A stretch of DNA of 64,000 bases from Acidimicrobiales bacterium (GTDB taxonomy: Bacteria; Actinomycetota; Acidimicrobiia; Acidimicrobiales; SZUA-35). The stretch's first letter is position 1; the number at the start of each line of letters is the position of its first letter. Below the pieces are notes generated by a model that worked only from the letters and a program-made list of their open reading frames with translations, was not told the origin of the DNA and searched no databases. The stretch is taken from the NCBI GenBank assembly GCA_020630195.1, contig JAHDBV010000006.1:1-64000 (forward strand), given 5' to 3'. Made by a program: the position numbers and the translations under genes. Below are positions 33,148 through 43,800 of the stretch, in pieces.

Positions 33148-33867
33148 TCAGCCAGGTCCGAGCACCGCCGTGACGATGGTCTGCGGGCCGTCCTCATGCG
33201 GATGGGCCGCCGGACGGCTGACGACGTCGCCGACGACGAAGCCGACCGAGGCGAGTCCGTCGGTCACGGTGTCCACCCGGTGCCGATGGGCCACGAGTGC
33301 GAGGCCGGACCCCCCGACGTCGTCTCGGCGCACCACCTCACCCCCGCCGCTGGCGAAGGCGAGCAGGACCCGACCACCGGGACGCAGGACGCGAGCCAGT
33401 TCGGCCCAGATGGCGGCGAGCCCTTCGGCCGGGGTGTGGATGATCGAGTACCAGGCCACGACGGCGTCGACGGCCGAGTCCGTGCTCGGCACGGCGTCGG
33501 CCCAGCCGACATCACAACGGAGCCAGGGATGGATCCGGCGGGCGGCCATCACCATCACCGGAGACGGCTCGATCGCCCACGGTGTGATGTCGCGCCGCCC
33601 GGCACGAGCGGCGATCCACGCGGAGGCACGGCCGACGCCGGCACCGAGGTCGACCACGGTGGCACCGTCGGCCGTCCCGTCGACGAAACGCCCCAGCGCC
33701 TCGAGGTCGGTCGAGGTCTCGACCGCCTCGGACAGGATCGTCCCGGAGAACGCCGTGTATCGGTCCACCGTCGCCCCGTAGACGTCGGGAGCACCACCGC
33801 CGGCCAGGGGCTCGTCGGTGGTGACGCGTCCGTCGGCGAGGGGCGACTCGCCATCGTGCTCGTCCAC
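33148..33867 (-). CDS. SAM-dependent class I methyltransferase
   Basis: The ~239-residue protein has the SAM-binding motif VVDLGAGVGRASAWIA, then WAIEPSPVMV, WADAVPSTDSAVDAVVAWYSIIHT and LARVLRPGGRVLLAF. This is the Methyltransf_11/25 type. The substrate is unknown. The GTG start at 33867 has CATGAT six bases upstream and no ribosome binding site; GTG 33822 is an alternative. It is divergent from the acyl-CoA ligase gene. Confidence 0.82.
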   Translation of the reverse strand: MDEHDGESPLADGRVTTDEPLAGGGAPDVYGATVDRYTAFSGTILSEAVETSTDLEALGRFVDGTADGATVVDLGAGVGRASAWIAARAGRRDITPWAIEPSPVMVMAARRIHPWLRCDVGWADAVPSTDSAVDAVVAWYSIIHTPAEGLAAIWAELARVLRPGGRVLLAFASGGGEVVRRDDVGGSGLALVAHRHRVDTVTDGLASVGFVVGDVVSRPAAHPHEDGPQTIVTAVLGPG

Positions 33868-33873
33868 GCCACG

Positions 33874-33879
33874 ATCATG
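33874..33879 (-). promoter_or_regulatory. CATGAT -10-like hexamer before the methyltransferase gene
   Basis: CATGAT on the minus strand ends six bases before GTG 33867. The identical arrangement CATGAT plus six bases plus GTG is found before the gene at 60902, supporting a promoter role. Confidence 0.4.
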
Positions 33880-33920
33880 GCCCAGACCCGATGCCCTGGG
33901 CCCGTTTCGCCTCCACGAAC

Positions 33921-33926
33921 TACGGT
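33921..33926 (+). promoter_or_regulatory. TACGGT -10-like hexamer upstream of the acyl-CoA ligase gene
   Basis: TACGGT lies about 57 bases before ATG 33984, so the transcript would have a leader of about 50 bases with GAGGGGA near the start codon. Confidence 0.35.
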
Positions 33927-33983
33927 CCGCCCGGGGCTCCGGTGGGGACCGGGAGCCCGACTCGACGACCGAGGGGACCTCCC

Positions 33984-35543
33984 ATGACCCGTTCCGCTGA
34001 CTGGATCGGCCACCACGCACTCGTCCGACCCGCCGAGATCGCCACGATCGACCAGGGCACGGGTCGGGTGACCACCTATGCCGAGCTCGACGACCGGGTG
34101 GCCCGCCTCGCCGCGGCGCTCACCCACGATCTGGGGCTCGGCGAGGGTGACCGCGTGGCGGTCCTGGCCAACAACGACGGCCGCTTCTTCGAGGTGGAGT
34201 TCGCCTGCTGGCGGCTCGGCGCGGTCATGGTGCCGCTCAACTGGCGGCTGACGATCCCGGAACTCGAGTTCATCGTGGGCGACGCCGCTCCGACCGTCAT
34301 CGTCACCGACCACGACTTCGTCGACAACGCCCTCGAGCTCGCCGCCTCGTGTGATGTCGCCCACGTCGTCGACTGGGAGGGCGGCTCCGGTCGGGTCGCC
34401 GACTACGAGGAACTGCTCGCCGCCGCCGATCCCGCCACCGCGCCACGGCCGGAGACCCACCACGACACGCTGCTCACGATCATGTACACCTCCGGCACCA
34501 CGGGCCGACCGAAGGGGGCGATGATCACCCAGGGCATGACGTTGTGGAACGCCATGAACTCGGTCGAGTACTACCGCCTGGGCAGCGACATGGTGAACCT
34601 CGTCGTGCTGCCGCTGTTCCACACCGGCGGCCTCAACTGCTACGCCAATCCGGCGCTCCACTTCGGTGGAACCAACGTGGTGATGCGCACCTTCGACCCC
34701 GCCGCGGCGTTACACAACCTCACGAGCGCCGAGGTGGCCATCACCCACACGCTCTGTGTGCCGGCGAACTTCCTCTTCATGTCCCAGGTCCCGGAGTTCG
34801 CCGATGCGGAGTTCCCGACGTTGCGGGTCGCCGCCGTCGGTGGCTCGCCGACGCCGGTGCCGCTGTTGCAGACCTGGTCGGCGAAGGGCTTCGACCTCCA
34901 GCAGGGCTTCGGCATGACCGAGACGAGCCCACTCGTGCTCGGCCAGACACCCGAGGCGGCGGCGACGAAGGTCGGCTCGGCCGGCCAGCCCTGCATGCAC
35001 ACCCAGGTCCGCATCGTCACCGAGGACGGGCGCGAGGCCGAGGTGGACGAGATGGGCGAGCTCTGGGTCCGGGGGCCGAACGTGACACCGGGCTACTGGA
35101 ACCGCCCGGATGCGACGGCCGAGGCGATCACCGACGACGGCTGGCTGAAGACCGGCGACGCCGCCCGGGTCGACGCCGACGGGCACTACTTCATCGTCGA
35201 TCGCTGGAAGGACATGTACATCTCCGGCGGCGAGAACGTGTACCCCGCCGAGGTCGAGTCGGCGATCTACGAACTCAACACCGATCCCGATCGACCGGTG
35301 ATCGGTGAGGTGTCGGTGATCGGGGTTCCCGACGAGCGTTGGGTGGAGGTCGGTCGGGCCGTCGTCGTGCGGGCCGACAACGAGGGCGGTGCGGCCCTCG
35401 ACGAGGCGACCATCATCAACCACTGCCGTGAGCGGCTCGCCCGGTTCAAGGTGCCGCAGTCGGTGGTGTTCATCGACGAGATCCCCCACAACGCCACCGG
35501 CAAGGTGCTCAAGCGGTTGCTGCGGGACACCCACGGCGGATGA
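33984..35543 (+). CDS. AMP-forming acyl-CoA synthetase (fatty-acid-CoA ligase type)
   Basis: The 519-residue enzyme activates a carboxylic acid to acyl-AMP and then acyl-CoA. It has the P-loop-like MYTSGTTGRPKGAM, QGFGMTETSPLV, the hinge WLKTGDAARVDADGHYFIVDRWKDM and the catalytic C-terminal Lys in NATGKVLKRLLR. NWRLTIPELEFIVGD is typical of long-chain and related fatty acyl ligases. The substrate is not defined. ATG 33984 follows GAGGGGACCTCCC. It overlaps the VOC protein gene by four bases (ATGA), so the two may act in one degradative pathway. Confidence 0.88.
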   Translation: MTRSADWIGHHALVRPAEIATIDQGTGRVTTYAELDDRVARLAAALTHDLGLGEGDRVAVLANNDGRFFEVEFACWRLGAVMVPLNWRLTIPELEFIVGDAAPTVIVTDHDFVDNALELAASCDVAHVVDWEGGSGRVADYEELLAAADPATAPRPETHHDTLLTIMYTSGTTGRPKGAMITQGMTLWNAMNSVEYYRLGSDMVNLVVLPLFHTGGLNCYANPALHFGGTNVVMRTFDPAAALHNLTSAEVAITHTLCVPANFLFMSQVPEFADAEFPTLRVAAVGGSPTPVPLLQTWSAKGFDLQQGFGMTETSPLVLGQTPEAAATKVGSAGQPCMHTQVRIVTEDGREAEVDEMGELWVRGPNVTPGYWNRPDATAEAITDDGWLKTGDAARVDADGHYFIVDRWKDMYISGGENVYPAEVESAIYELNTDPDRPVIGEVSVIGVPDERWVEVGRAVVVRADNEGGAALDEATIINHCRERLARFKVPQSVVFIDEIPHNATGKVLKRLLRDTHGG

Positions 35544-36244
35544 TGCGGCTGCGCCAGGTGGCGCTCGTCGCGGCCGATCTCGCCGCCTCGGAGGCCGAAC
35601 TGGCCGACCCGTTCGGCTGGTCGGCGGTCTACCGCGACCCGGGGGTGGCGGTCTTCGGACTGCACAACGTCCTGTTCCGCACCGGCGACCGCTTCGTCGA
35701 GATCGTCGCGCCGACGGCGGAGGGGACCACGGCGGGCCGTCTGCTCGAACGACGCGATGGCGACGGCGGCTACATGGTGATCGTCCAGACCGACGACCTC
35801 GACGCCGCCCGGGCACGGATCGACGAGGCGGGTGTCCGGGTCGTGTTCACCGCCGAGGGTGAGGGTGTGACCGGCCTCCATCTGCATCCGCGTGACGTCG
35901 GCGGCGCGATCCTGTCGATCGATGCCTGTGACGACCCCGACGACTGGCCCTGGGCCGGGCCGGAATGGCGCGGGGCCCCGCCGATCGATCCCGTGGTCGA
36001 CGATCTGGTCGGCGTGACCATCCAGGTCACCGAGCCGGCGGCCACGGCCGCCCGTTGGGCCGCCCTGCTCGGTGTCGGCGTACGCGACGAGACGGTCGTG
36101 GTGCTCGACGACGCGGCGCTCCGGTTCGTCCCCGTCGGCGACGGACGCGGCCCGGGTGTCGCCGGGATCGAGCTCCGTGCCGTCGATCGGGCCCGGGCCG
36201 GGGAACGTCTGCGACTCGTCGGCGTCGACGTCACGCTCGTCTGA
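35540..36244 (+). CDS. VOC-superfamily (glyoxalase-like) protein
   Basis: The 234-residue protein has two glyoxalase-like halves. The first starts MRLRQVALVAADLAASEAELADPFGW with VFGLHNVLFRTGDRFVEIVAP; the second has LVGVTIQVTEPAATAARWAALLG. VOC proteins bind a metal ion and a small ligand; the reaction is unknown. It is translationally coupled to the acyl-CoA ligase through ATGA. Confidence 0.78.
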   Translation: MMRLRQVALVAADLAASEAELADPFGWSAVYRDPGVAVFGLHNVLFRTGDRFVEIVAPTAEGTTAGRLLERRDGDGGYMVIVQTDDLDAARARIDEAGVRVVFTAEGEGVTGLHLHPRDVGGAILSIDACDDPDDWPWAGPEWRGAPPIDPVVDDLVGVTIQVTEPAATAARWAALLGVGVRDETVVVLDDAALRFVPVGDGRGPGVAGIELRAVDRARAGERLRLVGVDVTLV

Positions 36245-36301
36245 CCCGAGCCGGGCGCTTCGCCGGCGACGGCATGTCAGGATCGGGTGGAGGAGGAACG
36301 G

Positions 36302-38854
36302 ATGCCAGAGCTCCCCGGTGGGGTCGTGACCTTCGTGTTCACCGACATCGAGGGCTCGACGCGCCTGTTCCGGGCGCTCGGCGACCGCTACCCCGACCTG
36401 TTGCGCACCCACCACGACCTCGTCCGGGAGGTCTGGCGCCGACACGACGGCGTCGAGGTGAGCACCGAGGGTGATTCGTTCTTCGTGGCCTTCGCCGACG
36501 CGGGCGACGCGGTCCGAGCGGGGGTCGCCGCGGCGCGGGCGATCGACGCCCACACCTGGCCCGACGACGGTCGATTCCGCATCCGCGTGGGCATGCACAC
36601 CGGCATGGCCTTCCCACGCGACGACGCCTACATCGCGTTCCCCGTGCATCAGGCCGCCCGCATCGGTGCGCTCGGCCACGGCGGCCAGGTGGTGCTCTCA
36701 CCGACGACACGGGCGCTGCTCGACGACCGGGTGGGCTGCCGGTTGCGCTCACTCGGCCGGTACCGCGTCCGGGACTTCGACGAGGCCATCGAGATCCACC
36801 AGGCCGACGACGTCGGGAGCGGGGCCGACCATCCGCCGCTCAAGGCGCCCGCCGACGAGCGACACAACCTCCGGCCCGATCTGGGCGACCTGATCGGCCG
36901 GGACGACGACCTCGACGGGGTCGTCGACCAACTCGACCAGGCCCGGCTCGTGACGGTGGTCGGACCGGGCGGTGTGGGCAAGACGGCCTTCGCGGGTGCG
37001 GTCGCCCGTCGATGCCTCGCGTCGCACCCCGACGGGGTCTGGTTCGTCGACCTCGCCTCGGCCGGCACGGTCGCCGACGTGGAAGGCCGGCTCGCGGATG
37101 TGTTGGCCGTCTCCACCGACGACCTGGTGGCGGGGCTCACCGATCGCCGGATGCTGATCGTGCTCGACAACTGCGAACAGGCCGTGGGCGAGATCGCCGA
37201 CGTCGTCGCCCGCCTCGGCCGCGGCGCACCCGGCATCTCGTGGCTCGCGACCAGCCGCGAACCACTCGGGTTGCACGACGAACGCCTCTGGCGTCTCGGG
37301 CCGTTGTCGCCGACCGGCGGCGCCCGGGAGTTGTTCGTCGCCCGGGCCCGTGCCGTCGACCCCTCCTTCGACGCCGACCGTCACGGTGCCGACCTCGACC
37401 GCCTGTGTGAGGCACTCGACGGGCTCCCCCTCGCGCTCGAGCTCGCCGCGGCGAGGGTCTCCATGCTCTCCCCCGCCGAGATCCACGACTCGCTCGACGG
37501 CGCCCTGCGGGTCCTGCGCAGTCGGCGTCGCGACATCGACGAGCGCCAACGTTCCGCCGAGAACCTCGTGGCGTGGAGCTACCGCCTCCTCGACGACGCC
37601 GAACAGCGTCTGCTGCGCAGGGTGTCGTTGTTCGCCGACCGGTTCGACGCCGTCGCCGCGGCGGCGACCATGGCCGACGACGGGCTGGATGCGTTCGACA
37701 CCGCCGACCTGTTGTGGTCACTCGTGGAGAAGTCGCTCGTGTCCGCCGTCTCCGACGACGGACCGACCACCTACCGGTTGTTGATCACGACCAGGGCGTT
37801 CGCCGAGGAACGCTGGCGAGCCGACGACGACCTCGACGCGGCACGTCACCTCGCCACCTGGTACGTCCGGCGATTCCATCCGTGTGAACCCTGGTCGGCG
37901 GCGACCCAGACCGAGATCGACGAGCAGCGCCGCAACCTCCTCGGCCTCGTCGGCATCGTCGCCGACACCGACACCGACGCCGCCCAGTGGCTGCTGTGGA
38001 TCCTCGCCCGCTGGTTCCGGGACCAGCCGGCACGGGGTCTGGCCGAGCTCGGGCCCGTCGCCGAGCCGCTCCTCGACCACCGGGGCCCCGCGACGGTCGG
38101 CCTGCTCGCCGCACTCGGAGCCTTGTCGAACGAGGTCAACGATCCCGATGCCGCACTCCAGCGGGTCGCACGGGCCGATGCGACGCCGGGGACGGCGGAC
38201 GAGCCGGGCCGGGCGGCGGTCGAGAGCGTGCGGGTGTGGGCGGCCTACAAGCGCGGCCGGATCGAGGAGGGCCTGGCCCTCGCCGAGGCCGCCATCGACC
38301 TCCGGGGCGACGCCGCCACCGACGTCGACGCCCTGAGCCTGCTCGGCGCGGCCGCCGTGGGCGCCGCGGAGCAGGGCGACCAGGCGACCGCGGAAGCCCG
38401 CTTCGCCGCGATCGCCGCCGATGCGGAACGGATCGGTGCGGCACCACAGCACGCGATCTCGGTCGGGAACCTGGCCGAGATGGCCCATCGTCGGGGCGAC
38501 CTCGACGAGGCGTGCCGGTTGACCGCCGCGTCACTGCGCCGGGCCTCCGAGATGCAGATGGAGCGTCAGGTGGCCCTCATGCTGATCGGTGCCGCCTGGC
38601 TGCTGGTCGACCTCGAACGGTGGGACACCGCGCCGACGGCACTCGTCGCGGCCGAAGCGGTGCTCGGTGCCGTCGGCATCGAGCTGTTCGGGACGGACGT
38701 CGAACGCCACGACCGCGCACGGCGCACACTGGCCGACGCCGGGTATCCCGCGCCGGGCGACGACCCCTCGGACGACTCCGGTCCGGATGTGCTCACCATC
38801 ACCGCCGCCATGATCGAGGCCCTCGAGCAGGCGACGCGGGGTGTGGTGGCCTGA
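36302..38854 (+). CDS. class III nucleotide cyclase fused to a STAND ATPase and TPR-like region
   Basis: The ~850-residue protein has an N-terminal cyclase homology domain (residues ~5-175) with the metal Asp in VFTDIEGSTRLF and a second in TEGDSFFVAF. The transition-state Asn is replaced by His in FPVHQAARIGALGHGGQV, as in several mycobacterial STAND-linked cyclases. An NB-ARC-type ATPase follows, with Walker A VVGPGGVGKTAFA, Walker B-like RMLIVLDNCE, WLATSREPL and GLPLALELAAARV. The rest is helical and repeat-like. Related mycobacterial proteins often end in a LuxR helix-turn-helix; I see none here, so direct DNA binding is unlikely. Cyclase activity is uncertain because substrate-selecting residues are atypical. 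ATG 36302 follows GGAGGAGG. Confidence 0.88.
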   Translation: MPELPGGVVTFVFTDIEGSTRLFRALGDRYPDLLRTHHDLVREVWRRHDGVEVSTEGDSFFVAFADAGDAVRAGVAAARAIDAHTWPDDGRFRIRVGMHTGMAFPRDDAYIAFPVHQAARIGALGHGGQVVLSPTTRALLDDRVGCRLRSLGRYRVRDFDEAIEIHQADDVGSGADHPPLKAPADERHNLRPDLGDLIGRDDDLDGVVDQLDQARLVTVVGPGGVGKTAFAGAVARRCLASHPDGVWFVDLASAGTVADVEGRLADVLAVSTDDLVAGLTDRRMLIVLDNCEQAVGEIADVVARLGRGAPGISWLATSREPLGLHDERLWRLGPLSPTGGARELFVARARAVDPSFDADRHGADLDRLCEALDGLPLALELAAARVSMLSPAEIHDSLDGALRVLRSRRRDIDERQRSAENLVAWSYRLLDDAEQRLLRRVSLFADRFDAVAAAATMADDGLDAFDTADLLWSLVEKSLVSAVSDDGPTTYRLLITTRAFAEERWRADDDLDAARHLATWYVRRFHPCEPWSAATQTEIDEQRRNLLGLVGIVADTDTDAAQWLLWILARWFRDQPARGLAELGPVAEPLLDHRGPATVGLLAALGALSNEVNDPDAALQRVARADATPGTADEPGRAAVESVRVWAAYKRGRIEEGLALAEAAIDLRGDAATDVDALSLLGAAAVGAAEQGDQATAEARFAAIAADAERIGAAPQHAISVGNLAEMAHRRGDLDEACRLTAASLRRASEMQMERQVALMLIGAAWLLVDLERWDTAPTALVAAEAVLGAVGIELFGTDVERHDRARRTLADAGYPAPGDDPSDDSGPDVLTITAAMIEALEQATRGVVA

Positions 38855-38892
38855 CGGGCGGATCCGCTCTGGGGCCCACCGGTCCGCTCCCC

Positions 38893-38898
38893 TAGCGT
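38893..38898 (+). promoter_or_regulatory. TAGCGT -10-like hexamer before the acyltransferase gene
   Basis: TAGCGT lies seven bases upstream of ATG 38906, fitting a leaderless start. Confidence 0.45.
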
Positions 38899-38905
38899 CG
38901 TGGGG

Positions 38906-40819
38906 ATGTCCGTCGCCTCCGGCCATCGAGCCGACATCGATGCCCTCCGGGCGGCGGCGATCGGGCTCGTGGTCGGCTTCCACGCCCGCCTGCCCGGGTT
39001 CGACGGCGGCTACCTCGGCGTCGACGTCTTCTTCGTCGTCTCGGGGTTCCTGATCACCGGGCTGCTCCTCGCCGACATCGAGCAGCACGGCACGATCCGC
39101 CTGGCGCGGTTCTGGACCCGCCGCATCCGCCGCCTGCTCCCCGCCTCGACTCTCGTGCTCGTCGCCACGGCGGCCGCCACGGTCGTGCTGTCATCGCCGC
39201 TCGCGTGGCGGTCGACGGCGGAGGCCGGGCTGTGGGCGGCGGCCTACGCGGAGAACCTGTTCCTCGCCGCGGACGCGGCCGACTACTTCGCTCCCGAGAC
39301 CCGCAATCCGTTCGTGCACTACTGGTCGTTGGCGATCGAGGAACAGTTCTACGTGGTCTGGCCACTGCTGCTGTTGGCCGTCACCCGTCTCGTCCCCGCC
39401 CCGTCCCGCCGGCGGAGCCTCGCGGTGGTGCTCGGCCTCGTGGCGGCGGCGAGCCTCGCCCACTCGATCGCGCTGACCGCCGCCGACTCCACCTGGGCCT
39501 ACTACTCCCCGCTGTCCCGGGCGTGGGAGTTCGCCGCGGGTGGCCTGCTCGTCCTGGCGGAGCCGACGATCAACCGGTTCCGCTCACCCGCCCGCTCGAC
39601 GATGCTCGTGGCGTCGGGCGGAGCGATCCTGTGCTGGAGCCTGCTGACCCTCGACGGGTTCACGCCGTTCCCGGGGTGGCGGGCGGTGCCGCCGGTGCTC
39701 GGGACACTCGCCGTGCTGGCGGCCGCCGTCAGCCCGGCCAGCCCGTTCGGGCGTCTCGCCGGCCTCGCTCCGGTGCAGTGGCTCGGCCGGATCTCCTACG
39801 GCTGGTACCTGTGGCACGTCCCGATGCTGGTGTTGGCCGAACAGCGGCTGACGTCGTTCGGTCCGGCGATCCGGATCGCCGTCGCGCTGGGCGCGTTGGC
39901 GCCCGCGGCCGCCAGTCTGTGGTTGGTCGAGAACCCGATCCGGTTCCATCCCGGGCTGGCGAGGCGAACCGGCGCCAATGTCGTGTTGGGCGTCGGGCTC
40001 CTCGTGGTGTCGCTGACGGTCGTCGCCGTGGTCGACCGGGCCGGAACGGCCCGGATCGCCGAGCCACGGTTCGCCGAACTCGCGGCCGCCGTCGACGACC
40101 TCGAGCGGGTGGAGGACCGCGGCTGTCCGCCCGGCGCCACCGGCGACGATCTGCGCACCCGTTGTGTCTGGGGTGATCCCGCCGCCGAGCGGGTCGTGCT
40201 GGTGCTCGGCGACTCCCACGCCGACCAGTGGCTGCCCGCCCTCGACGAGATCGGCCGGGCCGAGCGACTCCGGATCCTGGTCCGCACCGTCGTGGCCTGC
40301 CCCGCGCTGCCGAGCGGCGGCGAGGGCGTGGTCACGACCGCCTGCGAACGGACCCAGGACACCCAGCTCGGGGTCATCGACGACGTCGACCCCGACCTGG
40401 TGGTCGTCACCCAGTGGACCGGCTCGTTCGCCGGCTACGACGAGGCCGTGTGGCGTACCTCGGTGTCCGACCTCGGCCGCACACTCGGTGACCGGGGCAT
40501 CGATCTCCTGTGGATCCACGATCCGCCGAGCTTCGCGGCGAACCCGATCGACTGTCTCGGGGTGCGAACCGAGGGAGCGTGCCGGCCGCCCGCCTCGGAG
40601 GCCGACACGGCCCGCTTCCACCGGGACCTGGTCCGCGACGAGCTCGACGGTGTCGCCTTCGGTGAGTTCGATCCGATCCCCCTCGTCTGCGACGACTCGC
40701 GCTGTCTCCTGCGGCGCGACGGCGTGCTGCTCTATCGGGACTCGAACCACCTCACCGCCACGGCGGCACGCACGTTCGTCGACGAGCTGGCGCCCGCCGT
40801 GCTCGGCTCGTCCGGCTGA
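38906..40819 (+). CDS. acyltransferase-3/SGNH-domain O-acyltransferase (OafA-like)
   Basis: The ~637-residue protein has an N-terminal acyltransferase-3 domain with about ten membrane helices. It begins HRADIDALRAAAIGLVVGFHA and contains FFVVSGFLITGLLL, FWTRRIRRLLPAS, HYWSLAIEEQFYVVWP, GRISYGWYLWHVPML and WLVENPIRFHP. A C-terminal extracytoplasmic SGNH hydrolase-like domain (from about residue 390) keeps the catalytic Ser in VLGDSHADQW and Asp/His in YRDSNHLTATAA. OafA-type proteins O-acetylate cell-surface polysaccharide or peptidoglycan. The target may be a surface glycan, but no glycan cluster is adjacent. It converges with the giant surface protein gene. Confidence 0.9.
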   Translation: MSVASGHRADIDALRAAAIGLVVGFHARLPGFDGGYLGVDVFFVVSGFLITGLLLADIEQHGTIRLARFWTRRIRRLLPASTLVLVATAAATVVLSSPLAWRSTAEAGLWAAAYAENLFLAADAADYFAPETRNPFVHYWSLAIEEQFYVVWPLLLLAVTRLVPAPSRRRSLAVVLGLVAAASLAHSIALTAADSTWAYYSPLSRAWEFAAGGLLVLAEPTINRFRSPARSTMLVASGGAILCWSLLTLDGFTPFPGWRAVPPVLGTLAVLAAAVSPASPFGRLAGLAPVQWLGRISYGWYLWHVPMLVLAEQRLTSFGPAIRIAVALGALAPAAASLWLVENPIRFHPGLARRTGANVVLGVGLLVVSLTVVAVVDRAGTARIAEPRFAELAAAVDDLERVEDRGCPPGATGDDLRTRCVWGDPAAERVVLVLGDSHADQWLPALDEIGRAERLRILVRTVVACPALPSGGEGVVTTACERTQDTQLGVIDDVDPDLVVVTQWTGSFAGYDEAVWRTSVSDLGRTLGDRGIDLLWIHDPPSFAANPIDCLGVRTEGACRPPASEADTARFHRDLVRDELDGVAFGEFDPIPLVCDDSRCLLRRDGVLLYRDSNHLTATAARTFVDELAPAVLGSSG

Positions 40820-40826
40820 TCCCGGT

Positions 40827-43800
40827 TCAGCGCCGCTCGTGGCGCCGGGAACGGCCCACGAGGAGGAACACGAACCCGAGGGCCAGGAGCAACACGGCCA
40901 GGCCGAGGGTCTGGCCCGTGCCCGCGCCGGTGTAGGCGAGCGGGTCCGTCGGCTCGTCGTCCCCGCCTTCACCGGCGTCGCCCTCACCGTCGGTGTCGAG
41001 CCCGTCGATGTCGGGCCCGAGCGGGCCGCCGCCACCGAGCGGGGGTCGGGTGGTCGACTCCGGCGCGTGGGTGTTGACGAGATCGAATCGCTCGACGGCG
41101 GCGTCGATCACCACCGCCGCGGAGCCCGACGGGTAGGAGGCGAGGTAGTCGCCGCCGCTGTCCTCGGACACGACACACCGTGACCCGAACGAGATGGCCG
41201 GAATCGACAAACCGTCGCTGGCCGTCACCACCCCGGTGCGGACCGACACGTCGCCCGTCGGATCGACGCAGCGCACGCTGATGTCGAACCCGCGGCCGAG
41301 ATCGATCACCGGGGCACCGCGGAGGCTCTTCACGATCACGAGCGTTCCGGCCTCACGGGTGTTGACGGTTGCCAACTCGCCCGGCTCGTCGCTCGACAGG
41401 ACACGTTCGGCCGCGCCGACGGTGGCCGCCCAGCCGGCGCCCGGGCTGAGCTCGGTCACCGAACAGCCGGTGCCGTCGGCCCGGAGCGGCAGATCGGGAT
41501 AGCCGACCGCCACGGAGGTCGTGGCGGCCCCCGGGATCTCGATGTCGAAGGTGGTGGCGTAGCCGTCGTCGCAGCGCACGGCGAAGCGGAAGGTGCCACC
41601 GAGGTCGGTCACGAGCGGGGAGTCGGCCCGGGTCGTCTTGCGCACGACGAGCTCGGCGGTGCGGTTCTCGACACCGACCACGGCGTCGTCGACGCCGTCG
41701 ACCGTGACGGTGGCGTCCACGGGTTCGTAGACGGGCAGGAACCGTTCGTCGTCGGCTTCGACGAGGGTGCAGACGGCTCCGGTGGGGAGACCCCCGACCA
41801 CCGCCGGCGAGACCGTCGACAGTTCGACCTCGACCGTGTGGCTGCCCTCGACGAAGTCGCCCTCGCACGTGAGGGTCGCGTCGAAGGTCTCACTCGCGAG
41901 ATCGTCGAGGGCGGCGTCGGGGGCGCCGACGACGGTCTTGTCGATCCGCACCTCGGCGGTGTCACGGATGTTCGTGAAGCGGGCGATCTCGGGCACGGCG
42001 GAGAACGTGACCGTGACGGGCTCGGTCGATGCCGGCGTCCAGCCCTCGGGCACGTCCACCTCGGTGACGGTGCACGACGTGCCGGCCGGGTGGTAGCCGG
42101 TCTCGGCCCAGGCGACCGACCCCTCACGACCCTCGGGCCCATCGGTGTCGGTGGTGACCTCGATGATCTCGTCGGTGCCGTCGTCGCAGACGACGTGGAA
42201 TCGGAACGAGCCGTCGAGATCGACCGGGTGGTCGGAGTCGGTCGTGGTCGCCTTGACGAGGATGAAGGTGCCGGTGGCGTTGGTGACGGTCACCTCCGCA
42301 CCGGCGTCGCTGACCAGGACGGTCCCGTCGATCGGGTCGGAGCTGGCGGCGAAGCGGGGGTCGGGCGACTCGGTCACGACACACGTGGCGCCGGTCGGCA
42401 GGTCGTCCACCGTGGCCGCGGCGATCCCCGAGATCACGGTGACGATCTCGTGGGCGCCGCCGACGAAGTCGCCGGTGCAGGCGACGGTGACCGGGAAGTC
42501 GAGGGTGCCGAAGACCTCGCCGGGACGATCGGGGTCGACGGTGTCGACGGCGACCCCGTCGAGCAGCTTGGTGATCGTCAGGGCCGCGGTGTCACGGGTC
42601 AGCTCGAACGTGGCGGTCGGGGTGTCGGCCTCCGGATCGGTCGGGTCGGGGACGACGAGGGAGACCGAGCCGGGGCTGGTGACGGTGCCGTCGTCGGCGT
42701 CGTCGAGGCCGGTGTCGGAGAGGGTCCACGCGGCCGGGGTCGACTGGACGACCTGGCAGGTGCTGCCGGGTGCGAGCAACGGCGGTGCGGCGGGGTCCCA
42801 CGGTCCGTCACCGGCGCCGTCGACGCCGATCACGACGGTGTCGGACCAGCCGGTTCCCCCCGACGGGGTGAGGCAGGTGATCGTGACGGTGACATCGACG
42901 GCGAGGTCGATCGGGTGCGTCGCCGGGGCGACCGTCGTGATGTCGAGATCGATCGTGCCGGTGCGGTTCTCGAGACCGACCTCGGCCGTGTCCTCGGCGG
43001 CCACCCGGACGGTCCCGTCGGCGGGGGTGGCGACGACACCGAAGCGGTCGTCGGGTGCTTCGGTCACGACACACGTCGCGTCCGAGGGCAGATCGGCGAT
43101 CACGAACGGCTCGTCGACCGACACGGTGCCGGTGACGGTGTGGGTGGCGTCGTCGAACCCGGAGGAGCACACGACGGTGACGTCGAACGGCTCGGCGTCG
43201 AGGTCGACCCCGGCGGGAACACCGGCGAGCGACTTGGTGATCTCGACCGCACCGGTGCGGCGTTCGTTCACGAACTCGGCGGTGACGGGGTCGGCGGCGG
43301 AGACGGTGAGGGTCACGGCCGCATCGCCCCGGAGGGTCCACGACGGGCCGGCGTCGAGCTCGGTCACGGTGCACGAGGTGCCGTCCGCGAGCAGTGGCAG
43401 TTCCGCATAGGTGAGGAAGCCGAACGAGCCGTCGGCCGTCGCGAGGCTCACGTCGAGGTCGTAGACGGCGTCGTGGGCGACACCACAATCGACCCGGAAC
43501 GAGAACGTCGCATCGGTGTCGATCGGATGCGTCGTCGGCGCCACGGTGCGCTTCGCGATGATCATCGACCCGGTGGCGTTCTCGACCGCCGCGGAGGCGC
43601 CGGCGTCACCCACGACGACCACGGCCGAACGTCCGTCCGGTGCGGGCGGGCTGTAGGTCGGGGCGAAGCGGGGATCGGCCGATTCGGTGATGTCGCACAC
43701 CGCACCGGTCGGCAGATCGTCGACGACGAGCGCCGTGTCGACCGACACCCGGGTGTCGCCGGTGACGACATGGGCGCCACTCGGATCGTTGCCCTCGAAG

